DNA of 64,000 nucleotides from Aestuariicoccus sp032586235. GTDB taxonomy: Bacteria; Pseudomonadota; Alphaproteobacteria; Rhodobacterales; Rhodobacteraceae. The DNA is taken from positions 1-64,000 of the forward strand of contig NZ_JAWHTD010000015.1 of assembly GCF_032586235.1 (NCBI RefSeq), in the 5' to 3' direction. Both the position numbers and the translations under genes were made by a program. The notes beneath the pieces are model-generated. The model was not told the origin of the DNA, ran no database searches, and saw only the letters and a program-made list of their open reading frames with translations. Of this stretch, positions 47,593-56,266 are shown piece by piece. Position 1 is the first letter of the stretch, and each line of letters starts with the position of its first letter.

Positions 47593-48216
47593 ATGACCCG
47601 TCTGCTGACCGCCTTTCTGTGTCTCTGCATGGCCCCCATGGCCTGGGCGCATCCGCATATTTTCGTCGATACCCAACTGCGCATCCATGTCGATGCCGAC
47701 GGGCTGGCCCACAAGGTCGAGATGACCTGGCACTATGACGATTTCTTCACCCTCCTGATCCTCGAGGACGAGGGGTTAGACCCCGATGCCGACGGCCTCC
47801 TGACGCCCGAGGAAGAGGCGCGGCTCAAGGGGTTCGATCTGGAGGTCTGGCCCGAGGGGTTCGAGGGCGATCTTTATGTCTTCTCCGGCGACCGAAAGCT
47901 CGACCTGCCCCGGCCGGAACCGGTGTCGGCCACGGTCGAGAACGGGCGCATCGTGTCGACACAGACCCGCGACATCCCGCCGTCGCCGATCGCCGATCTC
48001 ACGATCCGGCAGTACGACCCGACCTATTACGTCGCCTACACCGTGCGCGAGGTTGTTGTATTCTTTGCCGATTGCCAGACCGAGATCGCGGCACCCGACC
48101 TGGCGGCGGCCGACGCGGCGGTGAAGAAAGAGCTCGATACCATGCCCGAGGATATGTTCGAGATCATGAAACCGGGCGCGCATTACGCCCAGACCATCCG
48201 GTTCCAGTGCGCCTAG
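47593..48216 (+). CDS. DUF1007 family periplasmic protein
   Basis: A 207-residue exported protein with a signal peptide ending MAWA and a mature N-terminus HPHIFVDTQL, the DUF1007 hallmark. An EF-hand-like DEGLDPDADGLLTPEEE lies near residues 55-72. The family is commonly encoded beside nickel/cobalt or zinc transporters and is thought to aid metal delivery. Here it overlaps the RcnA/NiCoT-like gene by ten bases. A function in nickel supply for the urease encoded 12 kb downstream is an attractive inference. Confidence 0.88.
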   Translation: MTRLLTAFLCLCMAPMAWAHPHIFVDTQLRIHVDADGLAHKVEMTWHYDDFFTLLILEDEGLDPDADGLLTPEEEARLKGFDLEVWPEGFEGDLYVFSGDRKLDLPRPEPVSATVENGRIVSTQTRDIPPSPIADLTIRQYDPTYYVAYTVREVVVFFADCQTEIAAPDLAAADAAVKKELDTMPEDMFEIMKPGAHYAQTIRFQCA

Positions 48217-49094
48217 CGCTGCTGATCGGGGCGGCGGCGGTTCTGGCCGCCGCTCTCTGGCTCTGGGGGTTCGGCGGGGCCGACCGGCTGACGGTGCTGG
48301 CCGCCGAGGGTCAGCGCACGGCGCAAAACGCCATGGCGCAGGGGCTGCGCGCGCTGCGCGCGGGCGAGCCCGGCGCGCTTTGGGCGCTGATGGGCGTGTG
48401 CTTTGCTTACGGCTTCTTTCATGCGGCGGGGCCGGGGCACGGCAAGATCCTGATCGGCGGATACGGGCTGGGACGTCGGGTGCCGGTGCTGCGGCTGGGC
48501 CTGCTGGCGCTGGTGTCGAGCCTGGCGCAGGCGATTACGGCCATCGCGCTGGTCTGGGCCGGGATCGTGCTGCTGGGCTGGGGCCGCGAGGTTCTGGTGG
48601 ACCGGGCCGAGGCCTGGTTCGCCCCCGCGAGCTATGCCGCAATCGGGGCCATCGGGCTCTACCTGATCTGGCGCGGACTGCGGCGGCTGATCCGCGATCT
48701 GCGCCATCCCGTGGCCGACGACGGCACCTGCCGGACCTGCGGGCACGCGCATGGCCCCACGCTTGACGAGGCCGAAAAGGTCACCAGCCTGCGCGACGCC
48801 GCGGCGCTGGTTGGCGCCATCGCGCTGCGGCCCTGCACCGGCGCGCTCTTCCTGCTGATCCTGACCTGGCGGATGGACATCTGGGGTGCGGGCGTGCTGG
48901 GCGCGCTGGCGATGGGGCTGGGCACGGCGACGATCACCATCGCCGTCGCGCTGGCCTCGGCCCTGCTGCGCGAAGGCGCGCTGACGCGGGTCGCCACAGG
49001 CCCGGCGGCCCTGCGCGCCATGGGGGTGATCGAGGCGGCGGCGGGCGCGCTGATCATGGCGCTTGCGGCGCAATTCCTGCTGGCGGCGCTTTAG
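48207..49094 (+). CDS. Nickel/cobalt transporter (RcnA/NicO family)
   Basis: A 295-residue membrane protein with about six spans. Family motifs are GFFHAAGPGHGKILIGGYGL (about 70-90) and ALRPCTGALFLL. A cytoplasmic or periplasmic loop has metal-binding Cys/His residues (CRTCGHAHGPT). NicO-family proteins move nickel or cobalt across the inner membrane. The start is GTG 48207, which overlaps the DUF1007 stop; no ATG lies between it and the first helix. Direction (uptake or efflux) is not decided by sequence. Confidence 0.85.
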   Translation: MRLALLIGAAAVLAAALWLWGFGGADRLTVLAAEGQRTAQNAMAQGLRALRAGEPGALWALMGVCFAYGFFHAAGPGHGKILIGGYGLGRRVPVLRLGLLALVSSLAQAITAIALVWAGIVLLGWGREVLVDRAEAWFAPASYAAIGAIGLYLIWRGLRRLIRDLRHPVADDGTCRTCGHAHGPTLDEAEKVTSLRDAAALVGAIALRPCTGALFLLILTWRMDIWGAGVLGALAMGLGTATITIAVALASALLREGALTRVATGPAALRAMGVIEAAAGALIMALAAQFLLAAL

Positions 49095-49154
49095 GCCCCC
49101 CGGGGCCTGCAACCGTGGCTTGCCAGCGCCCGAGGGCTGGACTAAGCGCGGGTG

Positions 49155-50525
49155 ATGACCACCCACGCCATGACATACCGCCAGCATCTGCGCGCCATCC
49201 TCGGCCTCGGCCTGCCGCTGATCGGCGGGCATCTGGCGCAATTCGCCATCGGGCTGACCGACACGGTGATGATCGGCTGGTACGGCGTGCCCGAGCTGGC
49301 GGCGCTGACGCTGGCGGCGACGCTTTTCTTCACGCTCTTTCTGGTCGGGTCGGGCTTTGCCTGGGCGGTCATGCCCATGGTTGCCAATTTCGCCGCGCGC
49401 GGGGAGGAGACCCAGATCCGCCGCGCCACCCGTATGGCGCTGTGGCTGTCCATCGCCTATTTCGCGCTGAGCATGCCCGCGCTGTGGTTCGCCGATCCGA
49501 TCCTGCGGGCGCTGGGCCAGACCGAGCAGATCGCGGCGGATGCGCAGACCTATCTGCGCATCGCCGGGTGGGGCATGTTGCCCGCGCTTTTCGTGATGGT
49601 GCTGAAAAACTACCTCGCCGCGCTCGAGTTCACCCGCGTCGCGTTTTGGGTCACCGTGGTGGCGGCGCTGGCCAACGGGCTGGGGAATTACGCGCTGATC
49701 TTCGGCAATTGGGGCGCGCCGGAACTGGGCCTGCGCGGCGCGGCCATCGCGTCGATCGTGACACAGGTGCTGAGCGTGCTGGGCATGTTGGGCTATGCGC
49801 TCTGGCGGCTGCCCGAACACACGCTGCTGCGGCGGTTCTGGAACCCCGACACCGAGATGCTGGCACGGGTCTTTGCGCTGGGGGTGCCCATCGGCCTGAC
49901 CAGCCTGGCCGAGGTCGGCATGTTCGCCGCGACCGCCGTGATGATGGGCTGGCTGGGCACCGTGCCGCTGGCCGCACACGGGATCGCGCTGCAGATCTCG
50001 TCGGCCACCTTCATGGCGCATCTGGGTCTGGCCAACGTGGCGACGGTGCGCGCGGGCAATGCGCTGGGGCGCGGCGATGGCGACCACCTGCGGCGCGGCG
50101 CGGCGGTGGCGCTGGCGGCCTCGGGGGCGGTGGTGGCGGCGACGATCCTGCTGTTCCTGGGGGCTCCGGCGTGGCTCATGGGCCTTTTCGTCGATCCGGC
50201 GGATCCGGCGCGGGACGCAATAGTCGCGGCGGGCGTCACGTTCCTGGCGGTGGCGGCGCTGTTCCAGCTGGTCGACGCCGCACAGGTGGTGACGCTGGGG
50301 CTGTTGCGCGGGCTGCAGGATACCCGCGTGCCGATGCTGATCGCGGCACTCGCCTATTGGGGCCTGGGCCTGCCCGGCGCTTACGTCTTCGGCCTCACGC
50401 TGGGATACGGCGGGCCGGGGATCTGGTTCGGCCTGGTGCTGGGGCTGGGCGTTGCGGCGGTGCTGCTGCTGACGCGGTTCCAACGGCACAGCCGCGTGGC
50501 AATTCCCGCGGCTACTGGCAGTTGA
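49155..50525 (+). CDS. MATE family efflux transporter
   Basis: A 456-residue protein with 12 predicted spans in two repeats. Features are LGLPLIGGHLAQFAIGLTDT at the N-terminus and the second-repeat LGVPIGLTSLAEVGMFAAT. MATE proteins of the NorM branch export cationic drugs or metabolites in exchange for sodium or protons. ATG 49155 is taken; 49170 is a possible alternative, and neither has a strong ribosome binding site. Its last 14 bases overlap the convergent VOC gene. Confidence 0.92.
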   Translation: MTTHAMTYRQHLRAILGLGLPLIGGHLAQFAIGLTDTVMIGWYGVPELAALTLAATLFFTLFLVGSGFAWAVMPMVANFAARGEETQIRRATRMALWLSIAYFALSMPALWFADPILRALGQTEQIAADAQTYLRIAGWGMLPALFVMVLKNYLAALEFTRVAFWVTVVAALANGLGNYALIFGNWGAPELGLRGAAIASIVTQVLSVLGMLGYALWRLPEHTLLRRFWNPDTEMLARVFALGVPIGLTSLAEVGMFAATAVMMGWLGTVPLAAHGIALQISSATFMAHLGLANVATVRAGNALGRGDGDHLRRGAAVALAASGAVVAATILLFLGAPAWLMGLFVDPADPARDAIVAAGVTFLAVAALFQLVDAAQVVTLGLLRGLQDTRVPMLIAALAYWGLGLPGAYVFGLTLGYGGPGIWFGLVLGLGVAAVLLLTRFQRHSRVAIPAATGS

Positions 50526-50910
50526 CCATCCACGGCACGCCGAAGCGGTCGGTGCAGGTGCCAAAGCCCTTGGCCCAGAAAGTCTCGGCAAAGGCCATCG
50601 TCACCTCGCCGCCCTCGGCCAGCCGGTCAAAAAGCGCCTTGCCGCGTGCCGGATCGCCGCAGTTGATCTGCAGCGTCACGCCGCGATAGCCGCCCTCGGC
50701 CCCGGGCATGTCCGAGGCATGGATCTCGCCGCCCTCGAAGGTCACATGGCCATGCGCCAGCATCTCGCGGTTGGCGTCGGTGACCCAGCTCTGGTCCGGC
50801 ATGTCGGCCATTTTCATCAGCGAGGCGACCTCGCCGTCCAGAACGCGGGCGTAGAAGTGCAGGGCGGTGGCGGCATTGCCGCCGAAGCTCAGGTAGGGGT
50901 TGAGTCGCAT
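50512..50910 (-). CDS. VOC superfamily protein (PhnB-like)
   Basis: A 132-residue protein of the PhnB/3-demethylubiquinone-like branch of the vicinal oxygen chelate superfamily. It begins LNPYLSFGGNAATALHFYAR and ends FGVPWMVNC. A conserved region GKALFDRLAEGGEVTMAF precedes a WAKGFGTCTDRFG segment. These proteins are small metal-site or metal-less dimers of mostly unknown role, often linked to glyoxalase or resistance functions. ATG 50910 follows GGAGGAACGCCC. The much longer frame from 51579 is antisense to ychF and rejected. Confidence 0.87.
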   Translation of the reverse strand: MRLNPYLSFGGNAATALHFYARVLDGEVASLMKMADMPDQSWVTDANREMLAHGHVTFEGGEIHASDMPGAEGGYRGVTLQINCGDPARGKALFDRLAEGGEVTMAFAETFWAKGFGTCTDRFGVPWMVNCQ

Positions 50911-51010
50911 GGGCGTTCCTCCGGTTGCCGTGCCAGGATAGCACATCTTGCACCCGGCCCGCCCCCCGACTAGACACCGCGCGGAACCGCGCGTGGCAAG
51001 GAGATGGGAC

Positions 51011-52108
51011 ATGGGCTTTAAAATGGGGATCGTGGGGCTGCCCAACGTGGGCAAGTCGACGCTCTTCAACGCGCTGACCCGGACGGCGGCGGCGCAGGCG
51101 GCGAACTTTCCGTTCTGCACCATCGAGCCCAACGTGGGCGACGTGGCGGTGCCCGACGCGCGGCTCGACAGGCTGGCGGAGATCGCCAAGTCCAAGCAGA
51201 TCATTCCCACCCGCATGACCTTCGTCGACATCGCCGGGCTGGTGAAGGGCGCGTCCAAGGGCGAGGGGCTGGGCAACCAGTTCCTGGCCAACATCCGCGA
51301 GGTCGACGCCATCGCCCATGTGCTGCGCTGCTTCGAGGATGACGACGTGACCCATGTCGAGGGCCGCGTCGATCCGGTGGCCGATGCCGAGACCATCGAG
51401 ACAGAGCTGATGATCGCCGATATCGAATCGATCGAGAAGCGGTTGCAGAACATCGTCCGCAAGGTGCGCGGCGGCGACAAGGAGGCGGTGCAGCAGGAAC
51501 GGCTGATGAAGGCCGCGCTGGAGGCGCTCGAGGCCGGCCACCCCGCGCGCACGGTCGAGGTCGACGCCGAGGACGTCAAGGCCTGGCGGATGCTGCAACT
51601 GCTGACGACGAAGCCGGTGCTTTATGTCTGCAACGTCGACGAGGCCGAGGCCGCGACGGGCAACGCGCTCTCGGCCAAGGTGGCCGAGATGGCGGCGGCG
51701 CAGGGCAATTCGCACGTGGTGATCTCGGCCAAGATCGAGGAAGAGATCAGCCAGTTGGACCCGGAAGAGGCCGAGATGTTCCTGTCGGAGATGGGGCTGG
51801 AGGAGCCGGGGCTCGACCGGCTGATCCGCGCGGGCTACGAGCTCTTGCAGCTGGAGACCTATTTTACCGTGGGCCCGAAAGAGGCGCGCGCCTGGACCAT
51901 CAAGCGCGGTACGCTGGCGCCGCAGGCGGCGGGCGTGATCCACGGCGATTTCGAGAAGGGCTTCATCCGCGCCGAGACGGTGGCCTATGACGATTTCGTC
52001 AGCCTGGGCGGCGAGCAGGCGGCGCGGGACGCTGGCAAGCTCAGGGCCGAGGGCAAGGCCTATGTGGTCAAGGACGGCGACGTGCTGCACTTCCTTTTCA
52101 ACACCTGA
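51011..52108 (+). CDS. ychF: Redox-regulated ATPase YchF (OLA1/Obg family)
   Basis: A 365-residue P-loop protein. The G1 motif is GLPNVGKSTLFNAL (residues 9-22), the G3 is DIAGLVKGASKGEGLGNQFL, and a coiled-coil region runs about 140-190. A C-terminal TGS-like domain (about 280-365) includes LETYFTVGPKEARAW. YchF binds ribosomes, prefers ATP and modulates stress and redox responses. The start at 51011 follows GGAGATGGGAC. Confidence 0.97.
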   Translation: MGFKMGIVGLPNVGKSTLFNALTRTAAAQAANFPFCTIEPNVGDVAVPDARLDRLAEIAKSKQIIPTRMTFVDIAGLVKGASKGEGLGNQFLANIREVDAIAHVLRCFEDDDVTHVEGRVDPVADAETIETELMIADIESIEKRLQNIVRKVRGGDKEAVQQERLMKAALEALEAGHPARTVEVDAEDVKAWRMLQLLTTKPVLYVCNVDEAEAATGNALSAKVAEMAAAQGNSHVVISAKIEEEISQLDPEEAEMFLSEMGLEEPGLDRLIRAGYELLQLETYFTVGPKEARAWTIKRGTLAPQAAGVIHGDFEKGFIRAETVAYDDFVSLGGEQAARDAGKLRAEGKAYVVKDGDVLHFLFNT

Positions 52109-52113
52109 GGTGC

Positions 52114-52145
52114 GGGGACGGTGCGCAGTGAATGCGCACCCTACG
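52114..52145. repeat. Short palindromic repeat, copy 1
   Basis: GGGGACGGTGCGCAGTGAAT followed by GCGCACCCTACG, with arms GGTGCGCA/TGCGCACC. It lies just after the ychF stop and matches 52229-52259. Confidence 0.65.
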
Positions 52146-52228
52146 GCGGTGGGATGGTAGTTGGGTCAGCCATGCTGACGTTTAACTTATTGAAACGTTA
52201 GGTTTTATTTCTGAGTGTTGAAGGCGGC

Positions 52229-52259
52229 GGGGACGGTGCGCATGAATGCGCACCCTACG
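52229..52259. repeat. Short palindromic repeat, copy 2
   Basis: GGGGACGGTGCGCATGAATG followed by CGCACCCTACG: an 8-base perfect stem GGTGCGCA/TGCGCACC with loop TGAA. Between the copies lies an AT-rich stretch; no gene is visible in 52109-52329. Confidence 0.65.
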
Positions 52260-52329
52260 CTGCGGGGGTCTGCCGATCCACCGAATCAATCGTTGAGGCA
52301 GATGTCGGACTCCTGAAGGCGGCGCGCGC

Positions 52330-53154
52330 TCAGCGCAGCCCCGCGATCACCCGCCGCGCCGCCGCTTCCAGCGGCGCCTCGGTGGCGCGCAGGATCGCAA
52401 TCCGGTCGAAGGCGTCCGGATCGGCGTCAAGCGCGCCGCGCAGCGCCGCGCCGAAGGCCATGCGCAGTTCGGTCCCGATGTTGAATTTGCAGATCGCCGA
52501 GCCGTGCGCCAGCGCGCGGCGCTGCGCGTGGGGCACGCCCGATCCGCCGTGGATCACCAGCGGTACATTCGTCACCGCCTCGATGGCGCGCAGGCGCGCC
52601 TCGTCCAGGCCCGCGCCCGCCGCCTGCTGCAGGTGCACGTTGCCCACCGACACCGCCATGGCGTCGACCCCGGTCTCGCGCGCAAAGCGCCCGGCCTCGG
52701 CCGGGTCGGTGCCATGGGAGGCCGCGCCGCCGTCATAGCCCACCTCGCCGATCTCGCCTTCGCAGGACACGCCAGCGGCATGGGCCATCTCGGCGATGGC
52801 GCGGGTCCGGGCGATGTTGTCGGCGAGCGGCAGCTTCGAGCCGTCGAACATCACCGAACTGAAGCCCACCTCGATGGCCGCCGCGCAATCGGCGGCGTCG
52901 CAGCCGTGATCGAGATGCGCCACCACCGGCACGGACGCCGCTTCTGCCAGTGCGCGGAACATCGCGCCCCAGACCGGGATCGGCATATGCGCCCGTGCGC
53001 CGGGCCCGGCCTGCAGGATGACCGGCGCGCGCTCGGCCTCGGCGGCGCGGACATAGGCACGCGCGTCCTCCCAGCCCAGGCAGACCACACCGGCGACCGC
53101 ATGGCCATGCGCCAGGGCCGGGCCCAGAACCTCGCTCAGCGTTACCAGCGGCAT
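52330..53154 (-). CDS. Class II fructose-bisphosphate-type aldolase (IolJ-like)
   Basis: A 274-residue class II aldolase. Zinc ligands are in VVAHLDHGCD (about residues 77-86), GEIGEVGYDGG and VIHGGSGVP (His), with the phosphate-binding ICKFNIGTELR. In this context, next to iolB and a PfkB kinase, it most likely cleaves 2-deoxy-5-keto-D-gluconate 6-phosphate (the IolJ reaction). An ordinary fructose- or tagatose-bisphosphate role is the alternative. ATG 53154 (MPLVTLSE) is chosen; the longer frame from 53283 adds no homologous sequence. Confidence 0.85.
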   Translation of the reverse strand: MPLVTLSEVLGPALAHGHAVAGVVCLGWEDARAYVRAAEAERAPVILQAGPGARAHMPIPVWGAMFRALAEAASVPVVAHLDHGCDAADCAAAIEVGFSSVMFDGSKLPLADNIARTRAIAEMAHAAGVSCEGEIGEVGYDGGAASHGTDPAEAGRFARETGVDAMAVSVGNVHLQQAAGAGLDEARLRAIEAVTNVPLVIHGGSGVPHAQRRALAHGSAICKFNIGTELRMAFGAALRGALDADPDAFDRIAILRATEAPLEAAARRVIAGLR

Positions 53155-53224
53155 GGCCGGCCCCCTGGCGCTGCGCGTGGGTCCCGAGGAAAGGCCGCAA
53201 GGGCTTGACGAGGGGCGCGCCGGA

Positions 53225-54070
53225 TCATTTGAACTTGGCGACCATGTCCATGATGCCGGGGATCGTATGCAGCTGCTCGGCATGGGTCGGCTGGAAGTAC
53301 TGCTTGAGCGAACGCTGGGTCAGGCCGCCGAGGATGGTAAAGTAATACATCTCGTAGCCCGGCAGCACGCAGCAGGGGTGATACCCCTTGTCGATCAGCA
53401 CCGTCGAGCGGTCCATGATGTGATAGGCGTCGCCCGGCTCGTTATCGACCCGCTGCAGCATCTGCAGCCCCGAGCCGTAATTCGGGCGGAAGCGGAAGTT
53501 GTAGGTCTCGTCGTGCCGCGTCTCGTCCGGAAGCCGGTCGGTGTCGTGCTTGTGGCTGGGAAAGCCCGACCAGCCGCCCGCACCGACTGTGAACAGCTCG
53601 CTCACCAGCAGGCGGCCCACGCGGTCGTGGTACTGCGCGCCGAGAATGTGCTTGATCTTGCGGTGGGTCTTGGTGCCGTCCGAGCCGTATTGCACCACGT
53701 CGAGATCCTTGGCGCGCACGTCGAAGGGTTTCAGCACCTCGTCGTATTTCGCGCCCGCAACAAAGCATTCGGTGTCGGTGCGCGCGGTGATGCGGGTGGC
53801 CGCGCCGGACGGCACGTAGACGCCCTCGGGATCGCCGTCCCAGACGTCGACGCCACGGTTGCCGATGTCGGCGAAGGTCTCGCCGCAGGTCTCCACGGTC
53901 ACGGTGCCGGTGGCTGGGGCGACGCAGGTCTCGTAGCCCGGCACGGCATAGTCGAAGGTTTCGCCGGCCTTCAGCGTGACGATGTTGAAGTAGTTGAGCG
54001 GCACCAGGTCGTGATCGGGGCCGACGATGGGTTCGTTGCGATTGTCGTGCGGGGGGATGTGCATGGGCAT
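53225..54070 (-). CDS. iolB: 5-deoxy-glucuronate isomerase
   Basis: A 281-residue bicupin that converts 5-deoxy-glucuronate to 5-dehydro-2-deoxygluconate, the step between IolD and IolC. Features are GGWSGFPSHKHDTD (metal-binding histidines, about residues 168-181), DETYNFRFRPNYGSG and DKGYHPCCVLPGYEMYYF. It lies 9 bases downstream of the PfkB gene. It is the only iolB in the window, so the first inositol locus depends on this second one. Confidence 0.94.
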   Translation of the reverse strand: MPMHIPPHDNRNEPIVGPDHDLVPLNYFNIVTLKAGETFDYAVPGYETCVAPATGTVTVETCGETFADIGNRGVDVWDGDPEGVYVPSGAATRITARTDTECFVAGAKYDEVLKPFDVRAKDLDVVQYGSDGTKTHRKIKHILGAQYHDRVGRLLVSELFTVGAGGWSGFPSHKHDTDRLPDETRHDETYNFRFRPNYGSGLQMLQRVDNEPGDAYHIMDRSTVLIDKGYHPCCVLPGYEMYYFTILGGLTQRSLKQYFQPTHAEQLHTIPGIMDMVAKFK

Positions 54071-54079
54071 TGTCCTTTG

Positions 54080-55057
54080 TCAGGGATCGGTTGGGCCGGG
54101 GTGGCCCTGCAGAAAGGCGGCAAGCTCGGGGCGGGTCGGCATGGCCGGGGCGCAGCCCGGGCGCGAAACGGTGACCGCCGCGCAGGCCGAGCCGCGCAGC
54201 AGCGCGTCGTGCAGGCTGTGGCCCTCGGCCAGCGAGGCCATGAGCCCCGCCATGAAGCTGTCGCCCGCGCCGGTGGGCTTGAGCGCCTCGACCGGGTAGA
54301 TCCCGGTGCGCAGCTCGCGGCCCTGAAAGAAGGTGATCGCGCCCTCGGCGCCCATTTTGTAGACCACCAGCCGCCCGTCGGCGGCCAGAGCGCGGGCCTT
54401 TTCCAACCCCTTGTCGAAGCTGCCCGCCATAAAGCCGAATTCCTCGTCGTTGCCGACGATCATGTCGCATTGCGCGGCGGCGCGGCTGAGCACATCGGCC
54501 GCGACCTCGGGGCCGGGCCAGCTGTAGGGGCGGTAATCCACGTCGAAGATGATCGGCAGGCCGGCGGCGCGGGCGCGCTCGAAAGCGGCGAAGGCGGCGC
54601 CGCGCGACGGCTCGGCGGCAAAGACCGTGCCGGCGGTGATCAGCGCGCCGTAGGCGGTGTAATCGACCGCCGCGACATCGTCCTGGGTCATCTCGAAATC
54701 GGCGGCGCCGTTGCGGTAGATCACGGTGGTGTGGCCCTCGACCCGGGAATCGTAGACCGCCAGCGAATTGCGCAGCTCGCCGCCCACCGACCGGACATGC
54801 CGCCGGTCCACGCCGTAATGATCCAGTTGGTTGAGGCAGAACCGCCCCACCGCGTCGTCGCTGACCGAGGTCACCAGCGCAGCTTTGCCGCCCAGCTTGC
54901 AGATGCCCGCCGCCGTATTGGCCGCCGACCCGCCGAGCGCGGCGTGAAACACCGCGCCGTGTTCGACGCTGGTGCCGGGCGGGTCGGGGAAGAAATCCAT
55001 CCCGGCGCGGCCCACGATCAGGAAATCGTTGCGCGCGATGCCCTCCATCAAGTCCAT
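54080..55057 (-). CDS. PfkB-family sugar kinase (second 5-dehydro-2-deoxygluconokinase-like)
   Basis: A 325-residue PfkB kinase. The N-terminal ALGGSAANTAAGICKLGGKA and the C-terminal anion-hole/catalytic motif KPTGAGDSFMAGLMASL (about residues 250-266) are clear. It resembles IolC more than ribokinase in the RAGMDFFP segment and in its link to iolB. Unlike the IolC at 30701-32635 it has no DUF2090 domain, and a separate aldolase gene follows iolB. ATG 55057 follows GGGGAGGCC. Its promoter region contains the LacI operator at 55116-55133. Confidence 0.88.
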   Translation of the reverse strand: MDLMEGIARNDFLIVGRAGMDFFPDPPGTSVEHGAVFHAALGGSAANTAAGICKLGGKAALVTSVSDDAVGRFCLNQLDHYGVDRRHVRSVGGELRNSLAVYDSRVEGHTTVIYRNGAADFEMTQDDVAAVDYTAYGALITAGTVFAAEPSRGAAFAAFERARAAGLPIIFDVDYRPYSWPGPEVAADVLSRAAAQCDMIVGNDEEFGFMAGSFDKGLEKARALAADGRLVVYKMGAEGAITFFQGRELRTGIYPVEALKPTGAGDSFMAGLMASLAEGHSLHDALLRGSACAAVTVSRPGCAPAMPTRPELAAFLQGHPGPTDP

Positions 55058-55115
55058 TCCGGCCTCCCCTTCCGACGATCGCGTGTTGCACGCGCCCGGG
55101 CTTTAGGATACAAAT

Positions 55116-55133
55116 TTTGCAACCGGTTGCAAA
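55116..55133. promoter_or_regulatory. LacI-type operator in the divergent promoter region
   Basis: TTTGCAACCGGTTGCAAA is an 18-base perfect palindrome with the central CG pair typical of LacI-family sites. It lies between the divergent kinase gene (start 55057) and the dehydrogenase gene (start 55157). Nearly the same sequence occurs in front of the LacI gene at 59449-59466. Confidence 0.85.
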
Positions 55134-55156
55134 TTGAAAAGAGCGGGGGGCGGTCC

Positions 55157-56257
55157 ATGCCGGACATCGGGATCGGAGTCATTGGCGGGGGCTATATGGG
55201 CAAGGCCCATTCGGTGGCCTTTGCCGCCGTGGGCGCGGTCTTCGAGACCGCGCTGCGCCCGCGTCTGGCGGCGATCTGCGGTGCCTCGCCCGCCTCGGGC
55301 GCGCGCTATGCGGCGGCTTATGGATTCGCGCGCGGGGCCAGCGACTGGCGCGATCTGGTGAACGACCCGACCGTCGAGGCGGTGGTCATCGCCTCGCCCC
55401 AGGCCACCCACCGCGAAATCGCCGAGGCCGCGCTGGCGCTGGGCAAGCCGGTGCTCTGCGAAAAGCCCATGGGGCTGAACGTGGGCGACGCCCGCGCCAT
55501 GGTCGCCGCCGCCGAGGCCGCGGGCGTGGCCAACATGGTGGCCTACAACTACATCCGCACGCCCGCCTCGCAATACGCCCGCCAGCTCGTGGCCGAGGGC
55601 GCGCTGGGCCGCATCACCCATTTCCGCGGCGAGCATACCGAGGATTTCCACAATGAGGACGTGCTGGGCGAGTGGCGCTTTGCCGGCGAGGCCAATGGCT
55701 GCCTTGGCGATCTGACCCCGCATATCATCAACGCCGCGCTGGCCATCATGGGCCCGATTGATGAGCTGAGCGCCGTGATGGAGACGGTCTATCCCGAAAG
55801 GGGCGGCGTGCCGGTCACCAATGACGACCAGGTGCAGATGATGGTGCGCTTTGCCAGCGGCGCGGGCGGGCATCTGGCCTCGAGCCGCGTCGCCACAGGG
55901 CGCAAGATGGGCTATGCCTATGAGATCACAGGCACCCAGGGCGCGATCCGCTTCGACCAGGAGGATCAGAACGCGCTCTGGCTCTATCACGCCGATGCGC
56001 CGCCCGCGCAGCGCGGGTTTCGCAAGATCCTGACCGGCCCCGCGCATCCCGATTATCTGCCGTTCTGTCAGGGGCCGGGGCATGGCACCGGCTATCAGGA
56101 CCAGATCATCATCGAGGCGCATGATTTCCTGAAGGCCATCGACGGCGGCGCGCCGGTCTGGCCCACCTTCCGCGACGGGCTCGAGGTGCATCGGGTCATC
56201 GCCGCCGCCCGCGCCTCGCACGCCACGCGGGGCTGGACCAAACCCGCTGAGTATTGA
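55157..56257 (+). CDS. Gfo/Idh/MocA-family dehydrogenase
   Basis: A 366-residue NAD(P)-dependent oxidoreductase. The Rossmann motif is GVIGGGYMGKAHSVAF (residues 6-21), the lysine motif is LCEKPMGLNVGDA (about 100) and the substrate domain contains GCLGDLTPHIINAALAIMG. It is first in a plus-strand unit with an inosose-dehydratase-like gene and a second dehydrogenase. It probably oxidises a cyclitol or sugar such as scyllo-inositol. ATG 55157 lies 23 bases from the LacI operator. Confidence 0.88.
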   Translation: MPDIGIGVIGGGYMGKAHSVAFAAVGAVFETALRPRLAAICGASPASGARYAAAYGFARGASDWRDLVNDPTVEAVVIASPQATHREIAEAALALGKPVLCEKPMGLNVGDARAMVAAAEAAGVANMVAYNYIRTPASQYARQLVAEGALGRITHFRGEHTEDFHNEDVLGEWRFAGEANGCLGDLTPHIINAALAIMGPIDELSAVMETVYPERGGVPVTNDDQVQMMVRFASGAGGHLASSRVATGRKMGYAYEITGTQGAIRFDQEDQNALWLYHADAPPAQRGFRKILTGPAHPDYLPFCQGPGHGTGYQDQIIIEAHDFLKAIDGGAPVWPTFRDGLEVHRVIAAARASHATRGWTKPAEY

Positions 56258-56266
56258 GGAGCCATC

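Noticed and set aside
48213..50591. A 792-codon minus-strand open frame opposite the nickel transporter and MATE genes
   Set aside because: Low-complexity Gln/Arg/Pro-rich translation with no recognisable domain, opposite two conserved membrane proteins.
53153..55156. An N-terminal extension of the dehydrogenase starting at 55157, through iolB and the kinase
   Set aside because: It is antisense to both genes; the Rossmann motif starts at the proposed ATG 55157, which lies downstream of the operator.
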